DNA of 12,122 nt from Clostridia bacterium (lineage in GTDB: Bacteria; Bacillota; Clostridia; DUPQ01). Within the stretch, counting starts at the first letter, position 1. Every line of letters starts with the position of its first letter. Where the stretch lies: positions 3,964-16,085 of the forward strand of contig JAQVAJ010000006.1 of assembly GCA_028690885.1 (NCBI GenBank), given 5' to 3'. Positions 1 to 6,521 of the stretch are shown piece by piece. The notes under the pieces are model-generated. The model worked only from the letters and a program-made list of their open reading frames with translations. It did no database searches and was not told the DNA's origin. The translations under genes and the position numbers were made by a program.

Positions 1-248
1 ACAAGAACGGGCAGACCCTGTTGTTGATTTGTGATTCATATGGTGCAAGCTTTGTACATTTTCTTTTACCTCATTATGAGAAAGTATACATAATGGACAC
101 AAGATACTATGATAAAGAATATCTAAATGGTATGACTATTGATGAATTTGCAAAAAGCATAAATGCAACAGATATATCTACACTTATGTATATGGATAGT
201 GTGGCATACCTGTTCAATACTGAAGTGTTGTATTCATTATTGAAATAG
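1..248 (+). CDS. DHHW-family protein, C-terminal fragment (5' end outside window)
   Basis: An open frame runs in from the left edge (first full codon at base 3) and ends at a TAG stop at 246-248, so about 81 C-terminal residues are visible. The stretch LLLICDSYGASF followed by HFLLPHYEKVYIMDTRYYD matches the C-terminal part of DHHW-family proteins, relatives of the AlgJ/AlgX SGNH-like acetyltransferase fold. In these the hydrophobic strand plus DSY...SF segment lies in the fold core and the RYY segment follows. Family knowledge: such proteins are usually exported or membrane anchored and are often found with polysaccharide O-acetylation genes. Signal peptide and catalytic DHHW motif would lie upstream, outside the window. 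The gene converges on galU, which supplies UDP-glucose, so a link to exopolysaccharide is plausible but inferred. There is no upstream context to judge its operon. Confidence 0.7.
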   Translation, partial: KNGQTLLLICDSYGASFVHFLLPHYEKVYIMDTRYYDKEYLNGMTIDEFAKSINATDISTLMYMDSVAYLFNTEVLYSLLK

Positions 249-256
249 AACTATGT

Positions 257-275
257 ATGATTTAATAAAAATCAT
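257..275. terminator. weak AT-rich hairpin between convergent genes
   Basis: A 7-bp perfect inverted repeat (ATGATTT, 5-nt loop AATAA, AAATCAT) begins 8 nt after the DHHW stop codon. It sits in the 110-bp gap between two convergent genes, where a bidirectional terminator is expected. The stem has one G-C pair and no clean T-run follows on either strand, so terminator function is uncertain. Nothing better is visible in 249-358. Confidence 0.25.
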
Positions 276-290
276 TTATGAATTAAAAAT

Positions 291-310
291 AAATTTTCAG
301 GAATTTTCAG
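291..310. repeat. short tandem direct repeat, 10-bp period
   Basis: Two adjacent 10-bp units, AAATTTTCAG and GAATTTTCAG, differ only in the first base. They lie in the non-coding gap between the convergent DHHW and galU genes. No function is assigned. In such AT-rich sequence a two-copy repeat may be chance or replication slippage. Confidence 0.4.
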
Positions 311-358
311 AGGTAATACAAAAACTCTAGTAATATTAATAAAAGAATATATGTTAAT

Positions 359-1231
359 CTATAATCTGTTTGCAATATCCTTAAGATATATCTTTAGGTC
401 CTCCTGCAAATCCATTCTTCTAAGAGCATATTCAATATTAGCTTCTAAAAACCCAAGTTTGTCCCCCAGATCATATCTTATTCCTTCAAACTCATATGAA
501 TAAATGTCCTGTATTTCAAGAAGTGACCTTAATGCATCAGTTAGCTGTATCTCCCCATTTTTTCCTGGTTTCTGCTTTTCTAAAACATCAAATATTTCTG
601 GTGATAAAATATATCTTCCAAGTATTGCTGTATTTGAAGGAGCATGTTCATAATCTGGTTTTTCAACCATATCTTTAACTTTCATTACTTTGGGCTGTAT
701 AGGATATCCATCTATTATTCCATAAAGATTAACTTTGTCTTTTGGTACTTTCTGTACTCCGACTATCGATGCATCATATTTCTCATATGCTTCAATAAGC
801 TGGCTTAAGCATGGCTTATCTGAATAAACAAGATCATCACCTAATAATACTGCAAAAGGTTCATGCCCGATAAATGTCTTAGCACAAAGTATGGCATGTC
901 CTAATCCTTTGGCTTCCTTCTGCCTGATATAATATATATTAGCCATTTGTGAAATGTTCCTGATTTGTTCAAGTTCCTCAGTTTTATTGTGTTTTAGTAA
1001 AATGTCTTCTAATTCATATGACTTGTCAAAATGGTCTTCTATCGCTCTTTTACCTCGGCCTGATATTATGACAATATCCTCAATTCCAGATAAAGCAGCT
1101 TCCTGAACTATGTACTGAATGGTAGGTGTGTCAACTACCGGAAGCATTTCTTTGGGCGTAGCTTTTGTGGCAGGAAGAAATCTGGTTCCAAGTCCTGCTG
1201 CAGGTATTATGGCTTTTCTAATCTTTTTCAT
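359..1231 (-). CDS. galU: UTP--glucose-1-phosphate uridylyltransferase
   Basis: The 290-residue protein makes UDP-glucose from UTP and glucose-1-phosphate in the cytoplasm, feeding glycolipid, teichoic acid and exopolysaccharide synthesis. The nucleotide-binding signature AAGLGTRFLP lies at residues 11-20, followed by ATPKEMLPVVD with the conserved lysine at about residue 27. Then come QKEAKGLGHA near 104-113, the metal-binding LGDDL at about 130-134 and the VEKP segment near the sugar site. Length is normal for bacterial GalU. The open frame extends 23 codons upstream to 1300, but that part overlaps parC and lacks GalU homology. The start at 1231 has a TAAAGGAG ribosome site 5 nt upstream and begins MKKIRKAIIPAAG, as the family does. 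It is the last gene of the parE-parC-galU operon, with a 10-nt gap to parC. Confidence 0.95.
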   Translation of the reverse strand: MKKIRKAIIPAAGLGTRFLPATKATPKEMLPVVDTPTIQYIVQEAALSGIEDIVIISGRGKRAIEDHFDKSYELEDILLKHNKTEELEQIRNISQMANIYYIRQKEAKGLGHAILCAKTFIGHEPFAVLLGDDLVYSDKPCLSQLIEAYEKYDASIVGVQKVPKDKVNLYGIIDGYPIQPKVMKVKDMVEKPDYEHAPSNTAILGRYILSPEIFDVLEKQKPGKNGEIQLTDALRSLLEIQDIYSYEFEGIRYDLGDKLGFLEANIEYALRRMDLQEDLKIYLKDIANRL

Positions 1232-1236
1232 TTCCA

Positions 1237-1244
1237 CTCCTTTA
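1237..1244 (-). promoter_or_regulatory. galU ribosome binding site overlapping parC stop
   Basis: On the minus strand this reads TAAAGGAG. Its first three bases are the TAA stop of parC and AGGAG lies 5 nt before the galU ATG at 1231. It fixes the galU start and places galU in direct reach of ribosomes finishing parC. Confidence 0.85.
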
Positions 1245-3467
1245 ATCGAACAGTGAAACCTGTTTTCTTCTCTTGTCCTTTTCTGACAGTTTCTTTCCAA
1301 CCGCTGGAACGTTTGATGGCATATACTTATCTGTATCTTTTAGACGGGCTACTTCAAGAGGAAGCATTTCCGTAACTACTGTTTTGCTCTTGAGCTTAAT
1401 TACAGTAACTCCCTGCGTATCTCTTTTTCCTTTTAATGATATATCCTTACTGTTAAAGATAAGCGCTCTTTGGTCTGATGTTATAGCAACATAGGATGTA
1501 TCATCATTTTCATCTATAAGTGAGATATATAAAAGCCTTGTATCCATATTATACGCATTAAGAATTTTTTTCCTGTTCTGTTTTGTCCAGAAGGATTTGA
1601 ATGGTATTTTTGCGCCTTTACCATTTTCGAACAGATAAATCATATTACCCTTAAAGTCTTCAGTAGCGGCTATGTATATAATCCTTTCACCTTTTTCAAG
1701 TTCGCAGATATTTGGTAAATATTCTCCAAAGTCTGTTATCTTACAGTCCTCTATCTGATATAACCTGGATTTATATACATTTCCTTTGCTGGAGAACATT
1801 ACAAGTTCCGCTTTATTTCGAGATGTCAGCTCCTGCATAAGAACATCGTCGTTCTTAAATTTATTTTCTGCTTCGGGTTTGAAGTCAGTCTCTCTTATCT
1901 TTTTAAGATAATTATCCTTTGTAAAGAAGATTTTTACAGGATAGTCTTCAAATTCTGGCTCTTCAAAAACCTCTTCTATCTGATGTTCATAAAGTATTTC
2001 CGATTTTCTCGGCTGTCCGTATTTAGTCATAATATCTTTAAGCTGTGAAGCTATTATACCTTCGATTCGGCTTCTGCTTTTTAAAGTCTCTTCAGCATTT
2101 TTTATGCTTTTGTTTAAATCATTTATATCATCTAACCTCTTTAAGATATACTCCCTGTTAAGATGACGCAGTTTGATTTCTGCAATAAATTCTGCCTGCA
2201 GCTCATCAATTTTAAATGCTTCCATCAGGTTTGGTATGACTTCGCTTTCCAGTTCAGTATTACGTATAATTCGTATAGCTTCATCTATATCTAAAAGAAC
2301 CCTTTCAAGTCCTAACAGAAGATGAAGTCTTTCTTTATCTTTTCCTAAGTCATAACGTAGTTGTCTTTTAATACATTCAACTCTGAAAATTATCCAGTAA
2401 TCTATAATATCCCTTACTCCTAATAAAAGAGGTTTTCCTTCAATAAGTACATTATTATTACATGAAAATGAATCTTCAAGTGGTGTTTTTGCAAATAACT
2501 TAGCCATCAGCTTTTCTGAATCAGTACCTTTTTTTATATCTATGGTTATTTTCAATCCGCTTATATCTGTCTCGTCACGTACATCCTGAACTTCTTTTAT
2601 TCTGCTGGATTTTACCATACCTATTATATTCTCAATAATTGCTTCTGCTGATGTGGTATATGGTATCTCAGTTATCTCTATGTGAGTTCCCTTTTTATCA
2701 ACATTGTATTTAGCTCTAAGCCGTACTTTTCCCCTTCCGTTATTTATGATGTTGTCCATTTCATCTTTGTCATAAATTACATATCCGCCAGTGGAAAAAT
2801 CTGGTGCTTTAATGTAATCAGCTATATTTATCTCTCTGTTTTCAATATATGCTATAACGCATTCACAGACTTCATTTAAATTAAATGAAGGAAGATTACT
2901 TGTTATACCGACCGCTATACCCTGGCTTGCATTTATAAGTATATTGGGAAATGCTGAAGGAAGCATTACAGGCTCCATGATTGTTCCATCATAATTTGGG
3001 GTAAAGGGGACACAGTCTTTATCTATGTCACGAAACATTTCTCCACTTATAGATGCAAGTTTGACTTCTGTATATCTGCTTGCAGCATAACTCATATCCC
3101 TTGAATACTGCTTTCCGAAATTTCCTTTGGAATCCACAAAAGGATGTAAAAGAGCCTCATTTCCTCTGGTCATCCTGACCATAGTTTCATAAATCGCCTG
3201 ATCTCCATGAGGATTTAATTTCATAGTCTGTCCGACTACATTGGCTGACTTTGTGCGGTCACCTCTTAAAAGTCCCATCTTGTACATAGTATAAAGAAGC
3301 TTCCTATGAGAAGGTTTTAAACCGTCTATCTCCGGAATAGCACGCGAAACTATTACACTCATAGCATATGGCATGAAATTAGTTTCCAAAATTTCAGTTA
3401 TAGGCTGTGGTTTAGTATGGTTTTGATTTTTTATGTTATCTTTATTATCTTTGTTATCTTTTTTCAT
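1242..3467 (-). CDS. parC: DNA topoisomerase IV (gyrase-family) subunit A, divergent ParC-like
   Basis: This 741-residue protein is the DNA cleavage/rejoining subunit of a type IIA topoisomerase, paired with the ParE-like product upstream. The winged-helix region carries NPHGDQAIYETMVRM (85-99), GNFGKQ (115-120) and the catalytic Arg131-Tyr132 in AASRYTEVKL. The tower region with PNILINASQGIAVG follows, then a long coiled-coil (about 380-480) with charged heptad-like sequence. The C-terminal domain from about residue 500 is short and I see no GyrA box (QRRGGKG), which argues for a decatenase/relaxase rather than a supercoiling gyrase. The position matching E. coli GyrA Ser83 is Gln90 and that matching Asp87 is Glu94. 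The N-terminus is a low-complexity DNK repeat. The start lies 3 nt after the parE stop with no recognisable Shine-Dalgarno. The gyrA/parC distinction rests on the missing GyrA box and is moderately sure. Confidence 0.9.
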   Translation of the reverse strand: MKKDNKDNKDNIKNQNHTKPQPITEILETNFMPYAMSVIVSRAIPEIDGLKPSHRKLLYTMYKMGLLRGDRTKSANVVGQTMKLNPHGDQAIYETMVRMTRGNEALLHPFVDSKGNFGKQYSRDMSYAASRYTEVKLASISGEMFRDIDKDCVPFTPNYDGTIMEPVMLPSAFPNILINASQGIAVGITSNLPSFNLNEVCECVIAYIENREINIADYIKAPDFSTGGYVIYDKDEMDNIINNGRGKVRLRAKYNVDKKGTHIEITEIPYTTSAEAIIENIIGMVKSSRIKEVQDVRDETDISGLKITIDIKKGTDSEKLMAKLFAKTPLEDSFSCNNNVLIEGKPLLLGVRDIIDYWIIFRVECIKRQLRYDLGKDKERLHLLLGLERVLLDIDEAIRIIRNTELESEVIPNLMEAFKIDELQAEFIAEIKLRHLNREYILKRLDDINDLNKSIKNAEETLKSRSRIEGIIASQLKDIMTKYGQPRKSEILYEHQIEEVFEEPEFEDYPVKIFFTKDNYLKKIRETDFKPEAENKFKNDDVLMQELTSRNKAELVMFSSKGNVYKSRLYQIEDCKITDFGEYLPNICELEKGERIIYIAATEDFKGNMIYLFENGKGAKIPFKSFWTKQNRKKILNAYNMDTRLLYISLIDENDDTSYVAITSDQRALIFNSKDISLKGKRDTQGVTVIKLKSKTVVTEMLPLEVARLKDTDKYMPSNVPAVGKKLSEKDKRRKQVSLFD
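3436..3461 (-). repeat. 9-bp tandem repeat encoding DNK units at the ParC N-terminus
   Basis: Three near-identical 9-bp units (plus strand TTATCTTTR) encode Asp-Asn-Lys, Asp-Asn-Lys, Asp-Asn-Ile directly after the MKK start. The unit length is a multiple of three, so copy changes would not shift the frame. It lies upstream of the conserved ITEILETNFMPYAMS region, so it is a disposable, probably disordered tail. Confidence 0.7.
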
Positions 3468-3470
3468 ATA

Positions 3471-5468
3471 TTATGATACATCAAGCATATCGGTATATTT
3501 ATATCCGTATTCCTGAATAAAATCTTTCCTCCCCTGTAAATTGTCCCCTAAAAACAAATCAAACATATCATCCATCTGCTTCATATCTGTAGGCATTACT
3601 TTTATAAGCCGCCTTGTAGCAGGATTCATAGTTGTAAGCCACATCATATCAGGCTCGTTCTCACCCAGGCCTTTTGATCTTTGTATTGATATTTTTGGAA
3701 CCTGACCATTTTTCTGCTCTTTTAAACGTATCTTTTCAACTATCTCATTTTTTTCATTTTCGCTATATGCAAATAATGTTTCTTTCTTGTATGAAATCTC
3801 AAACAGAGGCGATTCTGCTATATATACCTTTCCCTCTTCAATTAAAGAAGGTATGAGCCTGTAAATCATTGTAAGAATCTCCGTCCTTATATGGAATCCA
3901 TCCACATCAGCATCAGTGCATATTATTATCTTTGACCAACGAAGTTTGCTCATATCGAACTGGCTTATCTTTTTATTTGATTTGGTCTTTATCTCTACAC
4001 CGCATCCTAAAACTTTGAGAAGGTCAATTATGATATCGCTTTCAAATATTCTATTGTATTCTGCTTTAAGGCAGTTGAGTATTTTTCCTCTTACAGGTAT
4101 TATTGCCTGAAACTCTGCATCTCTTCCCATTTTTGTAGAACCTAAAGCAGAATCACCCTCAACTATATATATCTCTCTTTTATTTACATCTTTAGTTCTG
4201 CAGTCTACAAATTTTTTAACTCTGTTGTTCATATCCAAACCTTTTCCAAGCTTCTTCTTTAAATTCAGCTTGGTTTTTTCCGCTTGTTCTGAACTTCTTT
4301 TATTCAATAGAACCTGGTCAGCAATCTTTAATGCTTCTGATTTATTCTCTATAAAATATATCTCCAGCTCATGCTTTAAAAACTCTGTCATGGCGTCCTG
4401 AAAAATTGCATTAACAAGACTCTTTTTTGTCTGGTTTTCAAATCCTCCGACTGATGAAAATGAATTTGATACAAATATGAGACTGTCCTGAATATCATAA
4501 TATGTTATCTTTGCTTCGCCTTTTGTATACTTGCCTTCTGATGTCATAAACTTATCCAGTGCAAATGTAAATGCGGCTCTCATGGCTCTTTCGGGAGAAC
4601 CACCGTTAACAAGATAACTTGAGTTATAGTAATGTTCAATCAGGCTTGCTTCTGATGAAAAACAAAAACAAGCTGTAAGTTTGGCATCATGTTCACGCGA
4701 TCCGTCTCTTTCGATAAGTTTTGTATCTCTTGAGATATACACCAATGATGTTGCTGTTCTGTCTGCCAGTACTTCTTCAACATACTGTTTAATTCCATTT
4801 TCATACAGGTATTCGTAAGTTTTATTGGATTCTTCATCAGTCAATATGAATTTTAGACCCGTATTTGCTACTGCCTGCCTTTTGAGCATATCCTGAAAAT
4901 ATTCAATTGGAATATTTATATCAGTAAAGACTTTCGGATCAGGTTTCCACCTAGTAGTAGTACCTGTCTTCTTGCCTTTTTCTTCTTTTTTCTTAAGTCC
5001 GCCTATGTTAAATCCTTCTTCAAAATGAAGATTATACTTATATCCGTCGCGAATGACTTCTACGTCCATATATGAAGAAGCATACTGCGTAGCACAGCAT
5101 CCTAAACCATTAAGACCTATTGATGCATCATAATTTCCAGCTAGATTACCGTCATATTTAGCTCCTGCATACAGTTCGCAGTATATTAAATCCCAGTTAT
5201 ATCTTTGCTCATTTTTGTTAAAATCAACAGGCATGCCTCGTCCATGATCTTTTACAGTAATTGATCTGTCCGCATGCCTAATAACCTCAATAAGCTTTCC
5301 ATACCCTGCTCTGGCTTCATCAATAGAATTAGAAACTATTTCAAATACCGAATGCTGGCATCCTTCAATTCCATCTGAACCGAATATAACCGGCGCACAT
5401 TTTCTAACTCTGTCTGGACCTTTAAGGGATTTTATGCTCTCATTATTGTATGTGTTTTTTACAGCCAT
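3471..5468 (-). CDS. parE: DNA topoisomerase IV (gyrase-family) subunit B, divergent ParE-like
   Basis: This 665-residue protein is the ATPase subunit of a type IIA topoisomerase. The GHKL ATPase domain shows FEIVSNSIDEA with catalytic Glu43 and Mg-binding Asn47, DHGRGMP with Asp74, and a glycine-rich lid GLNGLG at 119-124. The transducer has the QTK loop, Gln346-Thr347-Lys348. The TOPRIM domain has EGDSA at 437-441 and DADVDG at 519-524, followed by IRTEIL and the SKGLGE segment at 598-603. All catalytic residues look intact. The ATP-lid region differs from textbook GyrB/ParE: AGAKYDGNLAGNYDASIGLNG replaces the usual GGKF...GGLHGVG, and EGDSALGS replaces EGDSAGGS. It is the first gene of the operon, 3 nt upstream of parC. 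The ATG at 5468 is preceded by AAGGCGG with a 6-nt spacer and by a clear promoter. Confidence 0.92.
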   Translation of the reverse strand: MAVKNTYNNESIKSLKGPDRVRKCAPVIFGSDGIEGCQHSVFEIVSNSIDEARAGYGKLIEVIRHADRSITVKDHGRGMPVDFNKNEQRYNWDLIYCELYAGAKYDGNLAGNYDASIGLNGLGCCATQYASSYMDVEVIRDGYKYNLHFEEGFNIGGLKKKEEKGKKTGTTTRWKPDPKVFTDINIPIEYFQDMLKRQAVANTGLKFILTDEESNKTYEYLYENGIKQYVEEVLADRTATSLVYISRDTKLIERDGSREHDAKLTACFCFSSEASLIEHYYNSSYLVNGGSPERAMRAAFTFALDKFMTSEGKYTKGEAKITYYDIQDSLIFVSNSFSSVGGFENQTKKSLVNAIFQDAMTEFLKHELEIYFIENKSEALKIADQVLLNKRSSEQAEKTKLNLKKKLGKGLDMNNRVKKFVDCRTKDVNKREIYIVEGDSALGSTKMGRDAEFQAIIPVRGKILNCLKAEYNRIFESDIIIDLLKVLGCGVEIKTKSNKKISQFDMSKLRWSKIIICTDADVDGFHIRTEILTMIYRLIPSLIEEGKVYIAESPLFEISYKKETLFAYSENEKNEIVEKIRLKEQKNGQVPKISIQRSKGLGENEPDMMWLTTMNPATRRLIKVMPTDMKQMDDMFDLFLGDNLQGRKDFIQEYGYKYTDMLDVS

Positions 5469-5503
5469 TAATAACCGCCTTTTCTTTTGTATATATCATA
5501 TAG

Positions 5504-5532
5504 ATTATATTCCATTTATAGGTTATTTTCAA
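5504..5532 (-). promoter_or_regulatory. sigma-A promoter of the parE-parC-galU operon
   Basis: On the minus strand, TTGAAA (5527-5532, 5 of 6 consensus) and TATAAT (5504-5509, 6 of 6) are separated by exactly 17 bp. Transcription would start near 5497, giving a leader of about 28 nt that contains the parE ribosome site AAGGCGG. The site lies in the 135-bp gap upstream of parE, where a promoter is expected. Confidence 0.8.
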
Positions 5533-5589
5533 TATACCTGTTGGATGAATATTTTGTAGTGTTTAAAGTATTCTTAATATTTATAATAT

Positions 5590-5611
5590 CAGTTTAATTA
5601 AAATTAAACTG
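5590..5611. terminator. AT-rich inverted repeat across the end of the phospholipase-like gene, possible terminator
   Basis: A perfect 10-bp inverted repeat (CAGTTTAATT, 2-nt centre, AATTAAACTG) covers the last codons and TAA stop of the phospholipase C-like gene. Its position at the end of a five-gene transcript suits a terminator. However, no T-run follows in the transcribed direction (next bases ATATTATAA) and the stem is mostly A-T. It could instead be an operator-like palindrome upstream of parE, about 58 bp from the -35 box. Confidence 0.35.
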
Positions 5612-6521
5612 GTCTATTAGTCATATACCCTACATCAGGTATAAGGGTGTTTAAATCTTTTCCTATTCCTTTTTCCAGCATTTCTATTATTTCATTCAAA
5701 CACTTAGAGCATTCCTTACTTCCAATCTCAAGAAGGTCTTCCACTGAAGAATCAGAAATCTCTTCTTCATTAAGAACATGATGCCATTTTCTTCTGTTAA
5801 GATTAAGAACATCAATGTCTTCTTTAGATTTTTCCACATAACATCTTCTTGGCAGAGGCAAAATGTTTATAAACCACTTTTTAAGATTTTTTGGATCAAA
5901 AAGTATTTTATGGATTCTCTTCATTAAAACACTGGAATTGTATACCTGCTTTTTAGATATAGCATTAGGTTGTGTGAAATTAATAAATTCAGTAATATAT
6001 CGCACTATTTCATATGGTAGCGGTTCTTCGCCTATAAGCTCTACTATATTCTGCTTGTACGCATCAACATCTGTGTATTTTTTCCAAAGCCGAATATCCA
6101 TTATGTATTCAATCATATAGTGGCTAAGGTGTGCTTTTTCCTGTTTTTTCTCAAAATAACCACATCCTTGCTCCCTGGTAGCTTCAACGTAAGGATGAAT
6201 AGTCTTATCGCAATAAAAGTGTGTTAAAAATCCTGCGAAATATGCAAGAGCTTGTTCATATTCCTCTCCATTGAGGTTTTCCAGCCATAGAACATAATCC
6301 TTAAAAAACTTAGCTGTTTCAATTCTGTGCATCATTGCTCCTGCAGACCTGACCCTGTTATCCACAAGCAGCGGGCTGGCATGATAAAACAGGAAGTCCG
6401 GCCCCTGAGCTCCAAAATTAAAAATCTGGATATTTTTCTCAATAGCCTCTTTAACAAAAACATCACTAATGGTGTCTTTAACTTTTCTTGCAAAAAGGAT
6501 ATGTGTCAGTACATCAGGCAT
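5604..6521 (-). CDS. zinc-dependent phospholipase C family protein, cytoplasmic
   Basis: The 305-residue protein has the ligand pattern of the clostridial alpha-toxin/zinc-dependent phospholipase C fold: His7 (LTHILFA), Asp42 (GPDFLF), His65 (MHRIE), His101-x3-Asp105-x3-His109 (THFYCDKTIH) and His134-x3-Glu138 (HYMIE). The order and the HxxxD and HxxxE spacings match the three-zinc site of that family. Mature alpha-toxin uses the amino group of Trp1 as a ligand after signal cleavage; here the chain starts MPDVLTH with no signal peptide, so the protein is probably intracellular. There is no clear C-terminal membrane-binding PLAT domain; the last 60 residues are helical and charged. The start overlaps the stop of the upstream lyase-like gene by one base (TAATG) behind a weak ribosome site, indicating coupled translation. 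It is the last gene of the ecfT operon. Family membership is fairly sure; phospholipid hydrolysis is not established. Confidence 0.82.
   Translation of the reverse strand: MPDVLTHILFARKVKDTISDVFVKEAIEKNIQIFNFGAQGPDFLFYHASPLLVDNRVRSAGAMMHRIETAKFFKDYVLWLENLNGEEYEQALAYFAGFLTHFYCDKTIHPYVEATREQGCGYFEKKQEKAHLSHYMIEYIMDIRLWKKYTDVDAYKQNIVELIGEEPLPYEIVRYITEFINFTQPNAISKKQVYNSSVLMKRIHKILFDPKNLKKWFINILPLPRRCYVEKSKEDIDVLNLNRRKWHHVLNEEEISDSSVEDLLEIGSKECSKCLNEIIEMLEKGIGKDLNTLIPDVGYMTNRPV

Noticed and set aside
1232..1300. 23-codon N-terminal extension of galU overlapping parC
   Set aside because: The extension has no GalU homology, and the internal ATG at 1231 has a consensus ribosome site at proper distance.
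5469..5603. Possible riboswitch or small gene in the parE leader gap
   Set aside because: The predicted leader is only about 28 nt and no structured conserved element or coding frame with a ribosome site is visible; a promoter and one AT-rich palindrome explain the region.
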